Below are positions 11,495 to 25,238 of a stretch of 64,000 bases of DNA, piece after piece. The stretch is from Allodiplogaster sudhausi (lineage: Eukaryota > Nematoda > Chromadorea > Rhabditida > Diplogasteridae). The first letter of the stretch is position 1; each line of letters begins with the position of its first letter. Both the position numbers and the translations under genes were made by a program. Under the pieces are notes generated by a model. It worked only from the letters and a program-made list of their open reading frames with translations. It had not been told where the DNA came from and made no database searches. The DNA lies in NCBI GenBank assembly GCA_945643635.1, contig CALZFC010000020.1, forward strand, positions 1,096,001-1,160,000, written 5' to 3'.

Positions 11495-12063
11495 GGTTTC
11501 GACCTAGTCTGTCTCGACCTGAATAGGTGTCGACTGAGGAGCAGCCTCTCTGAGCTGGTCTTCTGCATTGGAGGAGAGGCTTCCTCTCTCTCTATCTCTC
11601 TCTCTGTCTATCTTTCTCTCTCTCTCTTTCTCTCTCTATTTCTCTTCCTCACCCTCTTTTTCCTTTCCTCTCTCTCCTCCCTCTGCTGCTCTCTTCAACT
11701 GCCTCTCACCCTCATCCCTGCAGACTCCTCCTCTTCCATTTCTTCTGTTCATCTTCAAAGGTGCAACTCATTTAATGCGCTAATCTGCCACAGTGTAGTG
11801 TCTCTGTAGCTGTTTTCATTCTGTCTCTGCTTCTTCTTTTTTCTCTCTCAACTCTCTCTCTCACTCTCTCTCTATTCCAGTCTTTCTTTCTCTCTCTTTC
11901 TCTCTCTCCTAGTTGCGCAATCAATCGCATCCTCTTGGAGATTGCACGATAAGCGACCACGCCATGTCGCTAGGTCGTAGCCTGACACATTCAGCAGCTC
12001 TGTTCTCTGTGCCATTCTTCTTCGTCGACTCGAGAATCACTCCACTTCTGACCTTCGTCTCAC

Positions 12064-12107
<44 letters not shown>

Positions 12108-13603
12108 ACCCTCTTTCTCTCTCTTTCTCTCTCTTTCTCTCTCTTTCTCTCTCTCTCTCTCCTGTCCTCTCAGTCTCTTGCTCTCTCTCACCTTTCGTTG
12201 CAAGGAAACCCACGCCTGCTGAAGTCTCGATGTGTTCTACTATCGCAACAAATATCGTCCGATTTCCCGGCAATATATCATCTATTTTATGTGCCGTTTA
12301 TGTGCAACATCAACAAGTAACTCTGAAAAGAGATCTAAACATTCACAAATACCTGACTGCGTATCCGAATCTTTCAGAAAAAAGAAGTAAACTGCAAGAA
12401 TGTTTTGTAGTGTAGCGAAGAATCCCTTGTCAGCAGAAATGAATTGATTACGCGTGCAAAACACGCAGCAACCATTTCAGAAACGGCAACAGAGCGTTGT
12501 TCTTCACTCGGTTCTGGCAATAAAATGGTCGCAAAAAATGATGTTCATCTTTGATTCCTTCTTTTATTTTTCTCTTTTTTTGTTCCTTTCGTCCTCAATG
12601 AATCTATTTATGTCTTTATTATTTCCATACATAGTATGTGACGACATGATTTGCAGAAAAAATGAACTAATACTTTACTTATCGAAGTAAAATTATGTAG
12701 TATATATTACTTGCCTTTATTTTTTATAAACAAGATTAAAAAAGGTCCATTTGAGAGTCGAGTAAAATGCGGGCGAGAAATAATGAAGCGGTAGCAGTGA
12801 GAGCAGTCGTTAGGATGAGATCAAGCGGGTCTTTGTATGTAATGCCAATTGGTGGAAAGAAATAGCACAAAGCAAAAAAAAGAAAGCCTACGCACATATG
12901 TCACTGTATATGCACATATTTGTCAGATTCTCTCGTAAGTATTACCGTAATAACTGACGAGTTACCTAAATACAATTCTAAAAATGCTTTTAGAATCTTG
13001 TTCAGTCTTTTGCCATGTCATTTGACTAGTCATGAAACAAACAACAAACAAACTAACAAAAAACAATTTACGCAGTTCCTACTACTTGAACACGTGTGCT
13101 AGAGCATTATTGCTGCTGATAAGAGGATAGATTGTCTGCTTGAAGAGTAGTGAGTTCGCGATGCCAACAGAAAAGGGAGGGAGGGGGGGGGGTTGAAGGG
13201 CGAGATGAGATAAGGGTAAGAAAGAAAGGCGAAGAAGCAGCACATGTGTTGCCATCTCTCATTGTGTCAGTGCCGGCTCCGAACCGGTCGAAGTTGGTTT
13301 GTGGTAAACAAGGCAGCAGCAACAGGAAGCAGCCAGTCGCGTGACACTCGTCGGTATCTCGCTTGTCATTTGACACTGCAAAACAGGCGGGATATAAAAG
13401 GCAATAACATTAAAAAAGAAGGAAAAGAAAAGATCACAACCACAATGTTCCGAGGAAGAAAAAAACAAACAGGAAACTAAATAATTATAGACATTTAGCT
13501 CTTGGTGATAACAAATATTCAACTACATATGAGTTGTTAGGTAGTTAAATTCTTTTGGAAAATTAAAAAAAATTTATTTAAATTTTTTTATTACTAACAT
13601 TAA
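11495..13603. other. Intergenic, pyrimidine-rich
   Basis: Long CT-rich tracts at about 11575-11740, 11825-11910 and 12065-12195 produce spurious Leu/Ser frames. The remainder is AT-rich with a short G run near 13185. No exon was supported. Confidence 0.55.
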
Positions 13604-16600
13604 TCAATTAGGTGGTCGAATCCTTAGCGCGTTACTCCTGGAAATCGACGGAGCGCCGGCGCTCGAATCCTCTTCCTCCTCTTCGACGTCGACCAGGGGA
13701 AAGTCTTCGATGCGCGCCGATGGTGGAAGGCCAACATGGCGAGTCTTGTCGTCGCGATGATGACTGCTGTTCTTCGGCGTCGATGACATCAGTGGAGGGA
13801 TCTGAAGTATATTTTATTTATTTATTTATTTATATATATATACATATATAAATATGCATGCATCTTTAATATACTTCTATACTTCATTATTAGTAAAAAT
13901 TTAATTATTCATTCATTTATGCATCAAGAATATAAGCAGCAATAAAATATAATCTCCTACTTGTGTTTTGGAAATATTCTTACAACTAATTGATTGACAC
14001 TGTTTGCTAATTCACGAAGAAAACGTTAAATTATTACAATAACAAAAACAACTACAACATCAAAAGATAAACAAACAAACAAACAAACAGTGAACAATTG
14101 CTTCTCTGCGTAGTTGGCGTCGTTGTCTGAGCCGGGAAGAGGCTTAATGCACGCAGCGGCACCTTCCCATCGGCGTCTGCGCTTACTAAGATGCAAAAAA
14201 TTTTTTTAATACAAACCGTTAAGAGGAAAATATTTTGTTAGTTGAATAAAAAACCAGGGATTGAAAAAAGCGAAAGACAACGACAGAAGCAGGTAAAAAG
14301 AGACCGAACTAGTGATCGACAAGTTGGACGCGTAGTAATTGCTAAAAACACAGAAGAGCTCTCACCGTTCGCGAATGAAGAGAATGCCAAGGAAGATGCA
14401 GACGAGAATGAGGAAGGTGTTGACGATTCCGCCGGCGGCCGCGCCAAACTTTGCGCCAGTAACTGTAACTTTGAATAGAATATTTATTCACTTGGAATTA
14501 GATTAGTGTGATGGGAGTGAGGGGAAATTAGGGCAGAAAGAGAGTGAGAGAAGAAGAACGAGAAGGGAATATGATGGTGGGGAAACAGGAATAGAAAAAG
14601 AAAAGGAAGTGATTAATATGGTGGAAAACAAGGGTAGAGGAATAAGTCTTTGAATGAGAACAGCGAGAGTCGCTGATCGCTTACAAACTGATTTACCGAT
14701 GTAGTCCTTGATTAGCACGTGCTCACAATGAGGCCCGACGTAGTTCTCGGGGCATCTGGAAAAAAGGACAAAACTTTTGCATGAAATAAATTCAGATTTA
14801 TGTACATAAAATATACTTATAGCAAAATATTCGCAAAAATTAGTAGCCTCATTCTAGTGTTCTAATTTCTTTCATTTTCTTCTCTCACTCTCTTCCTCTC
14901 TCTCTCTCTCTATCTCTCTCCCTCTCTCTGTCTTCTCTGCCAGAAGGATAGAGTAGAAAGAGAGAAGTAAATACGAGAAATATAGAAATGATAGAGGTAT
15001 AGAGTAAAGATCAAAGAGTGTGAGTGACGGAGAGAAAGAGAGGGAGAGAGATTAAGAGTGAGAGAGAGAGAGAGAAAGAGAGATCGTGAGAGAGAGAAGG
15101 CTACTAACACGCAGATGGATAGATTCTCGCTGGTACGCGCGCACACTCCGCCGTTGCTGCACTCGTGTGCATCATCGCACGGAATGAACTCGGCCGGGAC
15201 GGCAGCCTTAATTTAATATTTAAAATACTTAAAAAAAATTATTTTTCATCATTTCTCACGCTTATGCTTCTATTAATTTATTTGCTTATTGTTAATTGGA
15301 CATCATATATTTAGGTCCTATTTCCTATAAGGCACACCTCGTTTTGTACAAAGAGAATGGAAATTTGAATACCTCGGGCACATAGAAAAGATGCATTTTC
15401 AGCTTTTTATTTGATTACTCTATGTGCTGAATATGGCCAGATTAATAATGTCCTTTCAAAGATGATGCTAATAGAAGGTGACTAGCGAGGAGCACTCTCA
15501 ATTTATAAGAAGAATTATCGAAACTAATTAAATTTCGGTGGGAACTCGACAAAATTAGCGACATCTATGAACAAGAAAAACTCTGCTGCTATATATAATG
15601 CTACGATGTTAGACAAGATTTAATAAAAATGGATCGAATTAATAATAATAATAATAATGAATAAACCTTCTTTTCTCCCTGAGTCAGAGAGAGGAAAATA
15701 AAAGAAGAGGAAGAAGGAAGAAACTACCTTGTGCCTTATTCGCATCCTCCTCGCGTGGCGCTTGCCATCCGTGCGCATCGCAGAGCACTCGTAGACGCCA
15801 GCGTGGACGGTGGGGTCAAAGCTGTCGAGGACGACCGTGGCGCTGAAAGTTATTTATAGTTTTATTCTTTTTTTTTAATAATTTGAAAATGAGCAGCAAA
15901 CTTTAAAATGCTTTACACTGCATGACAAAGTACATCTATTTTTGAAAATAAATGTTATGGTAGAGTAATCGTTCTTAAAGGTCGACTATCACCAAAACAT
16001 GATAAAGGCAAATTCGAATTGCCGCGTCCACCCTGGGAGTGGGCATTCTCTCACTGCGTGTACTATTTCGCAGGTAGCACAAACTCCGTTGCGTGATCAA
16101 ATGGATGTGGGAAGGGCGGCGGAAATTTGAAATCTCATATAATTTTTCGGTGATCGACAGCCCCCCCCCTTTTAAACAACATGAAAGAAGATGAACATGA
16201 ATTGAATGAATTCTGTAGACAGTGGATACGTAGAAGTGGCTCTCTCTTGCCTGTGATGGTCCCTCCTCGCCACATCGAGCTGCTGGCCATTCCGATCGAT
16301 AGCGAGCGAGCCGGGCATGAAGGCGCCAGCGTCCGCGACGCCGCATCGCAGTTGGACGCGCGCGCCGTACATCGCACTCGCGCCCGACGTCTCGGCGACG
16401 CGCGAGGGTTCATCTGAAGAATTTGTTATTTATTATTGTTCTTACTATTACTATTATTATTGTATTATTTTTATTCTTATAACTATCGCTATCATTTTTT
16501 TTTACTTCATTATTATTATTATTACCATTATTTCAAAAGTTTTATTCTTATTATTATTAAAGTACATTGTTAAATGAAAATTGTGTCTAAAAAATCAAAA

Positions 16601-16728
16601 GTCAGCAACATTCTGATAAAAAGACTATACAATAATTAAAAAAAAATTTGCATGCCAACCTGAATTGAGGATAATTTCGTAGATTGGAGCTATCTCTTCC
16701 TCCGGCATCTTTAGAGGGATATGAATAT
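13604..16728 (-). CDS. Ig + EGF single-pass membrane protein (5' end missing)
   Basis: Eight phased exons, read downward: 16728-16660, 16413-16251, 15842-15728, 15206-15109, 14755-14697, 14462-14366, 14185-14089, 13801-13604. The Ig domain spans exons 2-3, with its Cys pair in VQLRCGVAD and AGVYECSAM. A six-Cys EGF domain spans exons 4-5 (PCDDAHECSNGGVCA, SICVCPENYVGPHCEH). A transmembrane helix follows (IVNTFLILVCIFLGILF), then a stop-transfer RKRRRR and a cytoplasmic tail with VEEEEED. Ig then EGF then membrane is the neuregulin-like arrangement, suggesting an adhesion or signalling ligand; orthology is not established. The exon-2 donor is CAG|GCAAGA (GC-AG). The exon with the signal peptide was not found upstream, so the N-terminus is incomplete. 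Confidence 0.8.
15975..16175. mobile_element. Short TTAA-flanked TIR element in intron
   Basis: TTAAAGGTCGACTATCACC at 15975 faces TTTTCGGTGATCGAC and a C run then TTTTAAA at about 16144-16176. The ends resemble those of the 2077-2579 element, with more divergence, and both abut TTAA. It lies in the intron between the two Ig-domain exons. Confidence 0.6.
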
Positions 16729-18779
16729 CTGAAGCAAGTGATATCATTTGTGGAAGAAAGAACTATAGCGGAAGAAAGGCGAGTTGGAAAAGTGAGTGTG
16801 CGTATAAATGGAAATGACCCGGGAGAACACTTGCGAGGTCAAAGGAGCCGAAAGAGAAGAAGATGATGAAGAAGGAGAAGAAAAAGAATAGTGTAGTAAG
16901 AGGATGAACATATTTCGTAAGTCTACTCTCTCACTCTCTCTTCTCACTCCCTCTTTCTCTCTCTCTCTTTCTCTCTCTCTCTCTCAAATTCCATCACTCG
17001 TTCTCCCCGTTCATTCCCAAATCTTCACGCTAGACTAACTTTGGCTGTTATCCAACATGAGTGCGGCACATGAAGAAAGCGAATATTTTTGCTTCCGATC
17101 GACAGGAAACCATTCTGTTTAGCGGAGAAATGGGGATGGAAGATAACATTGCAGAGCGCGGTAGCAGGTGTCTTGTGGCTTCTGTAGGGCTAATCTGCCC
17201 CTTCCCTAACCCTCTCCCTGCCACCATCCAAACCTTCTTCAATCCCAAAACCACAACATTCCACAGACAGCGCCACAAGCCACAAGTCACAAGCCATAGA
17301 AGCGGCATGTTGTTTAGGTTGCCGAAAGGCAAGAAGGCAATCCCTAAACAGCAGCAGCCATAGATGCGACCGTGTGGCCATGGCAATTCAATAGATATAT
17401 CTACAAGAGGATGACTGGGCCCCTTGGTGACAGACAGGCGACAGACGTTCCAGGAAGAGGGCTATTTTACAATTGTTAGTCATAAGATTGGAGGGCCATA
17501 TTTATTGTGGGCCTATGACTCGTGATGGTGAGATGGTGAGTTATGGAACTTTTTGAACGTTCAGCACTGGAAGGGCACAAAGAGGTGAGATTTAGGCATA
17601 TGTATATACATAAAGTTCCACCCACGAAATAGCGGAAACGGCCTGAGCGACTAGCTGGATCCGTATCGCATACTATTCCTCACATACATATGCCTCTGGC
17701 ATGAAATATGAAACAGATAACTTATCACTTTGGAGTCTGCATACGTACGTTTGAAATTTGAAATATGTTTGTACATACGTAAGTATGCTCACATTTTCTC
17801 TAGAACAAAAGTGCAAAGTCTATAGAGTAGCCAGCATCGACGCCCGAACACAATACAAAGTTACAATGAATAGAGTGCGAGAGAATTCTTGCTACTTCTA
17901 TTGTAAGAGAGCGAGTGAAATGGAGAAAGAGATCAAAAGATAGACAGAGTGAGAGAGAGAGACAATGAGAGGAAGAGAAGAAGAAAGAGAGAGAGAGAGT
18001 AACATAGACACATGGTAACAAAAAGAGATAAAGTACATGTGAGAGCAGGAAATAGTTTAAGAGCCAGAGAGGGAGAGCGAGAAAGAGAGCGAGATCAAGG
18101 ACGGGAGAGCGAGATAGAAAATGAGATGGAGACAGTGACGACGTAACAGACATATGGCATGACCTGCCAATAAGGGAATCGAATGCCAAAGCAGGAAGCA
18201 CTGATAAGGAAAGCCACATATGGAGGCACACATTCCTGAGCTTCTCTCTACTCTATCAGCGGATCTTTTGATCAGAATTAGAAGCACAATGTTCGCTTCC
18301 TCTCTATCTCTTTCTCCATCTCTCTCTCTCCTTCTCTGTCTCTCTATCCAATTAAATCACTCTTTCTCTCTTTATCTTTGCTCTCTCATGATTACTCTCT
18401 CTCTCTCTATCTTTAAAGCACGAAGCACAGGAGAGAGACTGAGAGAAACAGACGTCAGTCGTGCTCAAACGGAATGAGGTGAGCGTGAACTCTGCGCGAT
18501 GACGGCAAAATTATTCGATATTTCAGCGACAACTTCAAGAAGAATGGCGAGCGCCATTTTTGAGCCTCATTTTGGCCTCGCGAAAAGGCCAGAGCATTTT
18601 TGTCACCCTGCATGCAGCGAATGCTGCACAATAGTTTGCAAGCCAAATTTGGGGCGAGGCTCCTTAAAAGCCACGACGCCTCTCTCTCTCTCTTCTCTTT
18701 CATTCTCTCTCTCTCCCTCTTCTCTCTCGGAATTTCTTGCTCTCTCTCTCTCTCGCAATTTCCTCCCTCTCTCTATCAC

Positions 18780-18791
18780 GTTCTTCCTCTC

Positions 18792-18834
<43 letters not shown>
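18780..18834. repeat. (CT)n microsatellite
   Basis: A nearly uninterrupted CT repeat; one of many in the desert. Confidence 0.9.
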
Positions 18835-18837
<3 letters not shown>

Positions 18838-20087
18838 CGAACATCTCTGACTCAGCTTCGGCGTTTCTTTTATGCTCATTCCAAGAAGGGCTCGGGTTGG
18901 CTAACAGCTCAAGCACATCGGAAGAGTTTGGGTGATGAGGGAGGCCTTCTTCAATTGCGCCCTTCCTGTGCAAGATCTTTTTTAACTCGGTCTTTCTCTC
19001 GCACTCTCTCTCTCTCAATTCCTTTATATCTTTGCTTCTTTCTCTCTCTCTGGTATCCTCTTGCTGTCTCTCTCTCCCTTTCGCTCTCTATCTCAGCGTC
19101 TCTCACTTCCTCTCGCTCTCTTTTTCTCTCATTCCTTCTTGCTCAAAGTTGACCCTCACCGAAAGAGATCTGCGAGGGACCACGCAGCCATCCAGAATGA
19201 CGCCTTTTCCATGCAAACACTGCGCCATGGCTAGAACAGGAAGAATACTCTCGAAGAGCACTTCAAACATGATGATGATTCAGAGATAGAGAGAGAAGAG
19301 AGAGAAAGAGTGAGAGAAAGAGAGAGAGAGTGAAAGAGAGAGAGAGAGAGGAAGGTTCACTTTTGTTCATTGATACCCGAAATTGCGCTATCACTCTGAA
19401 GCGGGGTGGGTGTGAACAAAACTGGGATTCGGAGATTGGTAGGGACCGAGAGAAGAAGAGAGTGCCAGAGATAGCTAGGAAGAGAGAGGGAAAGAGAGAG
19501 ACAGAGAGAGAGAGAGGGAAAGAGAGAGATACTGCTAAATTGTGCAAGGAAGAAAAGCGACTGAAAGTAGGAGATCACCTTCCTCTCACAATCAGCTTAT
19601 TGCGTGGAACGGAAAGGAGAACGACCGTGTTGGGGGAGAGGTGAGGAAAAGAATGAAAGAGGAGAGAGAGAGAGTGAGGGGAGAAAGAGAAATGACGAAT
19701 GAGGTGTCAACGCATGCACACTGTAAAGGCATCTAAAATGGGGTTGGGTTTGTGGAGAAAGAGCGATCGAGATAAAGAGGAAGAGAGATTGAGAGAAAGA
19801 GAAAGAGAGAGAGAAAGGAATAGAGATAGAGATAGAGAGCGAGAGAGATAGAAAGAAAACGGAAAAGGAAACGAGGCCTGCCTAGGTGTCGACGATAAGC
19901 CATTTTTGCTCGGGACATGACCTATCGGGAGAGCGAGAAAAAAGCCGAAATGCACCGAGCGGTGCAGGTTGAAAGGAGAGCGGAAGAGAGGAAAGATGAG
20001 CAAAATAATGAGGAGGGCAGGAGAGAAGGGAAGAGAGAGAGATAGAGGGCGAGAGGGTGAAATAGAGAGAGAGAGAGGAGAGAGAAG

Positions 20088-20136
<49 letters not shown>

Positions 20137-20736
20137 AGCATAACGAGCAGAAGGGTGAGCGGAAGAGGGGAAATACAAGAAGAGAGACAGACAGGGTGTG
20201 TAGCACGGAATATAGTAAGTGGAGATGTGACGAGGACAAAGAGAGAAAAAAAGAGAGGGAGAGAGTGAATGAGGGATGAGAGGTTAGAGAAGCAGAGAAA
20301 TAAGAGCAAATAAACGGGACGCTATAGCGTGGCGCAAGAGAGTACAGATGACTTTGCCTCTCGACTTCAGCAAGACCGAATCTCACCACGCATGGTGTTT
20401 GGAAGAAGGCAATGCACAGGAATGTATAAATGATTGAGCAGACGAGAAGATGAGGAAGAAGGAAATCTTCAAAAAATCCCTCTGGATGTCTCTTTCTCGT
20501 TCACCTCACTCTCTCCTTCTCTCTCTCTCTCATTCTCTCGTTATCTCTCTCCTTCTACATCTTTTTTTATTATTATTCATACGCATGAGTTCGTGAATCC
20601 AACCATAGATTTAGGGATATCTGTAAATGCCGTGCATTTTCGGCTAACAATTAGAAGGGAAGAATGAGGAGAAGCACAGCCGGTCGGGTGGAACTTGGAC
20701 TTATACCTCCCTCTTCCTATCCCTCCCTCTTTCCCT

Positions 20737-20779
<43 letters not shown>

Positions 20780-23700
20780 TGATCCGCCTCTGTCCGACAT
20801 CGGATGACCTCTTTCCTCTCTAATTACATCATCACCTCCGTTTGGCGACCGGGCGGGCGGGCAGCTATCCTAGTGGGTGTGTATTTTTGGTGTATTTGTG
20901 TACATCCTAAGTGCACGTCACCTAAAATTCATCACGCTACCTCTTTCGCCCCCCAACGCCCCTCCTCTCCATTTTGTTTTTCTTCTTTCTTTTTTTCCTT
21001 TTTCTTTTTCGCAAGCCCTCTTCCTCTTCCCGCGCCCATCACAGGATCCTCCTCTCGCCTCTCGCCTTGCACGAACTCTTCTCTTGCAAGCGAATGCCTC
21101 CTCCTACTCTCCTCGCAAATATCGTCTTTAACTCTCTCTTTATAAAGAAGGAACTGGAAATTGTTGATTGCGTAATGTTGAAACATGTATTTCACTTTTT
21201 GTATACACAAGCAAGAGAGAAAGAAAAAGTTCATACCCCCTGCCCCTTGACTGGGTGGGTAAAGAATGGAAGAGAGGGAGAAAAGGAGAGAGAGACAGAA
21301 AGAGAGAGAGAGAAAGATAAAGAGGAAGAGAAAGAGAGAGAAGAAGAGAGAGAGAAAGATGAGAGAGGGAGAGAGAAGTGAGTGCCAGGCTCGGATTGAT
21401 GCCATTTTTTCATCATCATCTTCATCTCACATTCTTCTTTTTCATCTTCGGGTCTCAACAAGTGGTCTCTTACAGCAGATCGCTAGAGACCAGAAAGAAG
21501 AAAGTGAACGGAAGGGCAGAAGGTAGAGGAGTTTCTAATAGGAAGATGAGTAATCTGCTAGCTGGCTGTGGCAGATAAGTGAGAGAGAGAGAGAAAAGAG
21601 AGACAGAGAGAGAGCGAGAGAGAGAGAAAACGAGAGAGAGAGAGAGAACGAAAGAGAGAGAGAGGGGGAGAGAGAGAAATATAGAGAACAAAATAGTTCA
21701 CCGAAAATATAAACTCAACAGCGACCAAAGAACGTGATTGTTCTCTGTTGCGCGAGGAGGCACATTTGCAAAGGATGTTCCGGCAGGGGAGATGCATCTC
21801 TTTGTCTTTCTTTCTCCTTGTCTATTTCCCTTTCTATCTCTCGATTCCTCTTACGATAGTATCTCTCGATCTTTCTCTCTATCCATTTCTTTGTCTCTCG
21901 CTCTCATCTCTCTCACTGTCTCTCTGAATCTTTAACGGGTTCTCTAACCCTCGAAGGAGGAGGAGAACGAGGCAAAGTAAGGAATTGGAGTTGAGACAAG
22001 ACAAGAGACAAGAAAGAAAATTAGTCGTTTCAATTACAGCTTCTTGGGTTCGTTCGCGGAATAGTGCTGCTGTTCAGTGTTCAGAACGAATGAATGAGCA
22101 TCGAGGAAGAGTTTAGGGGAAGCGTAAAAATAAATTAAATATCAAAGCTTGAAAAAATATCCAAGAATTGTTTCTCTCTCAAGAATATAAAACTAATTTC
22201 TGACATAAGAGCATTTTGAAGCTGGGCGGCGGTGTAAAAAGAAGCGGCGAAAAGCTAAAGGTAAACGGAAACATTTTGCAAATTGTCGTCCAATATTGGC
22301 CTCATTGTTTGTCTAGAGAGCGAGAGAGAGCGAAAAGAGGAAGCGAGGGGGGTATCCATGGGAATCGCGTTACGTTTTGACAGACGGAGAGGAAAAAGAC
22401 GTGCGCTAATTGAGAGAGGGAGATACAGAGAGCGAGAGATAGGGTGAGATGCAGAGGAGAAGATAGGGAGAGAGAGACGGAACAGATGGAGAGAGAGAGA
22501 AGAAAAACAGAGATAGAGAGAGATAGAGCAGATGGAAAGTGAGACCGTGAGAGAGATCGAAAAGAGGGTAAAAATTGCTAAAGAACAAAAATAAGCCGCA
22601 TCCATTCAGCTCGGCTTGTGGCGCTCTCTTTTTTTTCAAACGGAAAGATGTACTCTATGACAGCAACAATGGAAGCAATACTAGCTAGTACTGAATGAAA
22701 GTGTAATTGAGACATGCAGCGTTGTGATTTCTAAGCAAAGGATTTCTTGGATATATGAAGCTCGTGTCATTAGAAGAAGGCAATTCACTCGAGTCCATAA
22801 ATGAAGGAATATTTAGATAAATTGCTGGCTATTTTACTTTTGAGCTACGTAAGTGTAAAATTAATTTTTTTACGGTATCACAGGCACTACACGTGATGTG
22901 AGAGATTTCTTCAAGCCACGGCATCGCGCGCCGCTACAAATTTGTGAATGAAAAAGCGACAGAAAAATACAAATGTCTGTATTGCCACAGTCCATATGGT
23001 TAGGCGTGGGACGTTCTTGCGTAGCAACAGCAACATACATACGAATTTTAAATGAGTTGCCCATGGAGATTACAATATTGTTTTATTTTTTGTTAATATT
23101 ATCGGGGAAACATCGCAGGAAAAGGAGCAAATTCATCCTGGAGGGGTCAGATGAGAAAAACCACATTTTCCCCATGGCTGTACTGTTGAATTTAAGGGGT
23201 GACGTCATCTCGTCATGCCAATTTTCTACGCATGCACATCAACATTCTTCCAGAAACAAAGGTGATCATTAGGAACGATGCAGTGAGCCATGCTTGAGAA
23301 GATTTGAGGTACGAGAAGAGAGGTAGAGAGAAATTGTTGTGATGGATACGGTGCTAGCGAAAAGGCAAAAACTTTTGCAAGATTAAGGCGAGAATTCTAA
23401 AGCAATTTTTTTACAAGCGGCTTTTTTCATAAACTCCATACATTTCTTTATAATAAAAATGCTTAATAATTAAATGAGCAAAATATGTAACTCTTTTCAT
23501 TTAATTTGTATATATGTACATACATGTATTTTTCTCATGTGTCAAATCGAGCTGTTGCATTTTGTTCATTTATTGCATTAGCTGAATCATACAATTTAAG
23601 TTTCTAGTAACTACCAAAGACTCATGACTGCGAGGATGCTCTAGTTTGGAGTTGCTGCTCTGTAGTTTCTAGCGGAGAAGAGCTGTACTCCTTGCTTACG

Positions 23701-24796
23701 AAAGACTTGAGTGGATGAACACGTGGGTGTTGATGCTTGGGGATCGAGTTGTTTAATTTAGAAATGTCACGTATTCTCTGATAAAGAATGTTAATGCATC
23801 TTGTCTCACAATCTGTAACACTATAAAAGTAGAGTCGCTAAGTTGAAAGGTTCACACTGGTCATGTGTCGTTTTCATGCTTCACCACTATATATTTTAAT
23901 TTTTAACTATTTTACTCCTCTTTATCAGACTGTAAGAAGAAGAAAAAAATATGATTTCTCAAGGTGGATTACATTTTCTCGCTGAGCTACCGGTATGTTT
24001 AATTCTTCATAATTATTGACTGTTTTTGTAATATATATTAGGTTAAATACCTATTTCACTTTGTTATTCCTTTTTGGTGAATCGAGAATGAAACAACAAA
24101 ATTCTTGGCTCAATACGCTGCTTTGCTGACTCATGCATGCCGCTTGCGCGATAGGAACCAAAACGGGTTAGATCGCCGAAAGGAGCGGCGTTATTTGCCA
24201 TCTTATTTACTTGGATATGCCCCTTCCCCCGTTTTTGTTCTTATTTCTGCGATTGTGAACAACTAACGTAGTCTTCACATCTCTCAGTCAATGAATATGA
24301 TTCATGTTCACTTTTTGTCTCTGTAAACTGCTTTTTCTCTCATCATTCTCCACATTCGATAAGTTCCACTGCGATCAGTGCCTATTTACGATTAGAAATG
24401 GCGGCTGTTTGGATGGAGCAGAAGAAGAAGAAAAAGAATAAGAAGACTGAATACACTTCTAATCCGATCACACATAGTTCATCCCTTTCATACTTTGTGC
24501 CTTCCTTGCGGAACCGAGTTTGTTTCTTTGACAACAATATCGGATCATTACAAGCTATTCGAGGAAAAATCTGCTGATTTCAGTTGCCGATAACGAATTT
24601 ACGCGACGAGCTGAATTTTGCGAATTTCACTGATAATAAATATATTTATTTTATTTAATCCCGCATCCTCTGCCGCTGTCCCGCTTCCAAATATTTCTGC
24701 TATTTTACGATCAACGTCTTTTGCAGATTAATTCTACAAGAAAGAGAGAAAATATTGGCTTGTACTTAAAGGAGCCAAAAACACAATCTTTAATTC

Positions 24797-24885
24797 ACGC
24801 CTTTTTGCCTGAACAAGCGCGAGAGAGCATGCGATTTAGAGAGACGCGACCATAATAGTCAGAAAAATTCAAATTGATTACGGTT
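24797..24885 (+). repeat. Dispersed repeat, copy 1
   Basis: Contains GCCTTTTTGCCTGAACAAGC, GAGAGAGCATGCGATTTAG and GTCAGAAAAATTCAAATTG. Related copies occur at about 42905, 45668 and, more weakly, 54030, all in the same orientation. Confidence 0.7.
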
Positions 24886-25203
24886 GAGTTTAGTGATAAA
24901 TTACTCTAGTTTTTTTTCGGTTGCGAAATCCGTTAACAGATTGTGTGACCTGAACGGAACAAATTGTCACCGTTGCTCGAGCCATAGTTTGTGTTCAATG
25001 TGCTGACTTCTGCGTCAATAAGTCTAAGATGTAGTATCGGATGCGCGCGAACGGCCTAGGCCTTGGTTGATCTGTTAAAAACCGGACTCTGCCATACCAC
25101 ATGATTTCGTCTCTCTTTAACTCTCTGTCTTTCTATACCCTCTCTCCTCTACTTCTATCACTCCCTCTTTTCTTCATCTCTCTCTCTCACACCTTCTCTT
25201 TTC

Positions 25204-25238
<35 letters not shown>

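Noticed and set aside
17048..17386. Minus-strand 112-residue frame as the missing Ig-EGF signal exon
   Set aside because: It contains a hydrophobic stretch, but I found no donor of the required phase and no convincing signal peptide.
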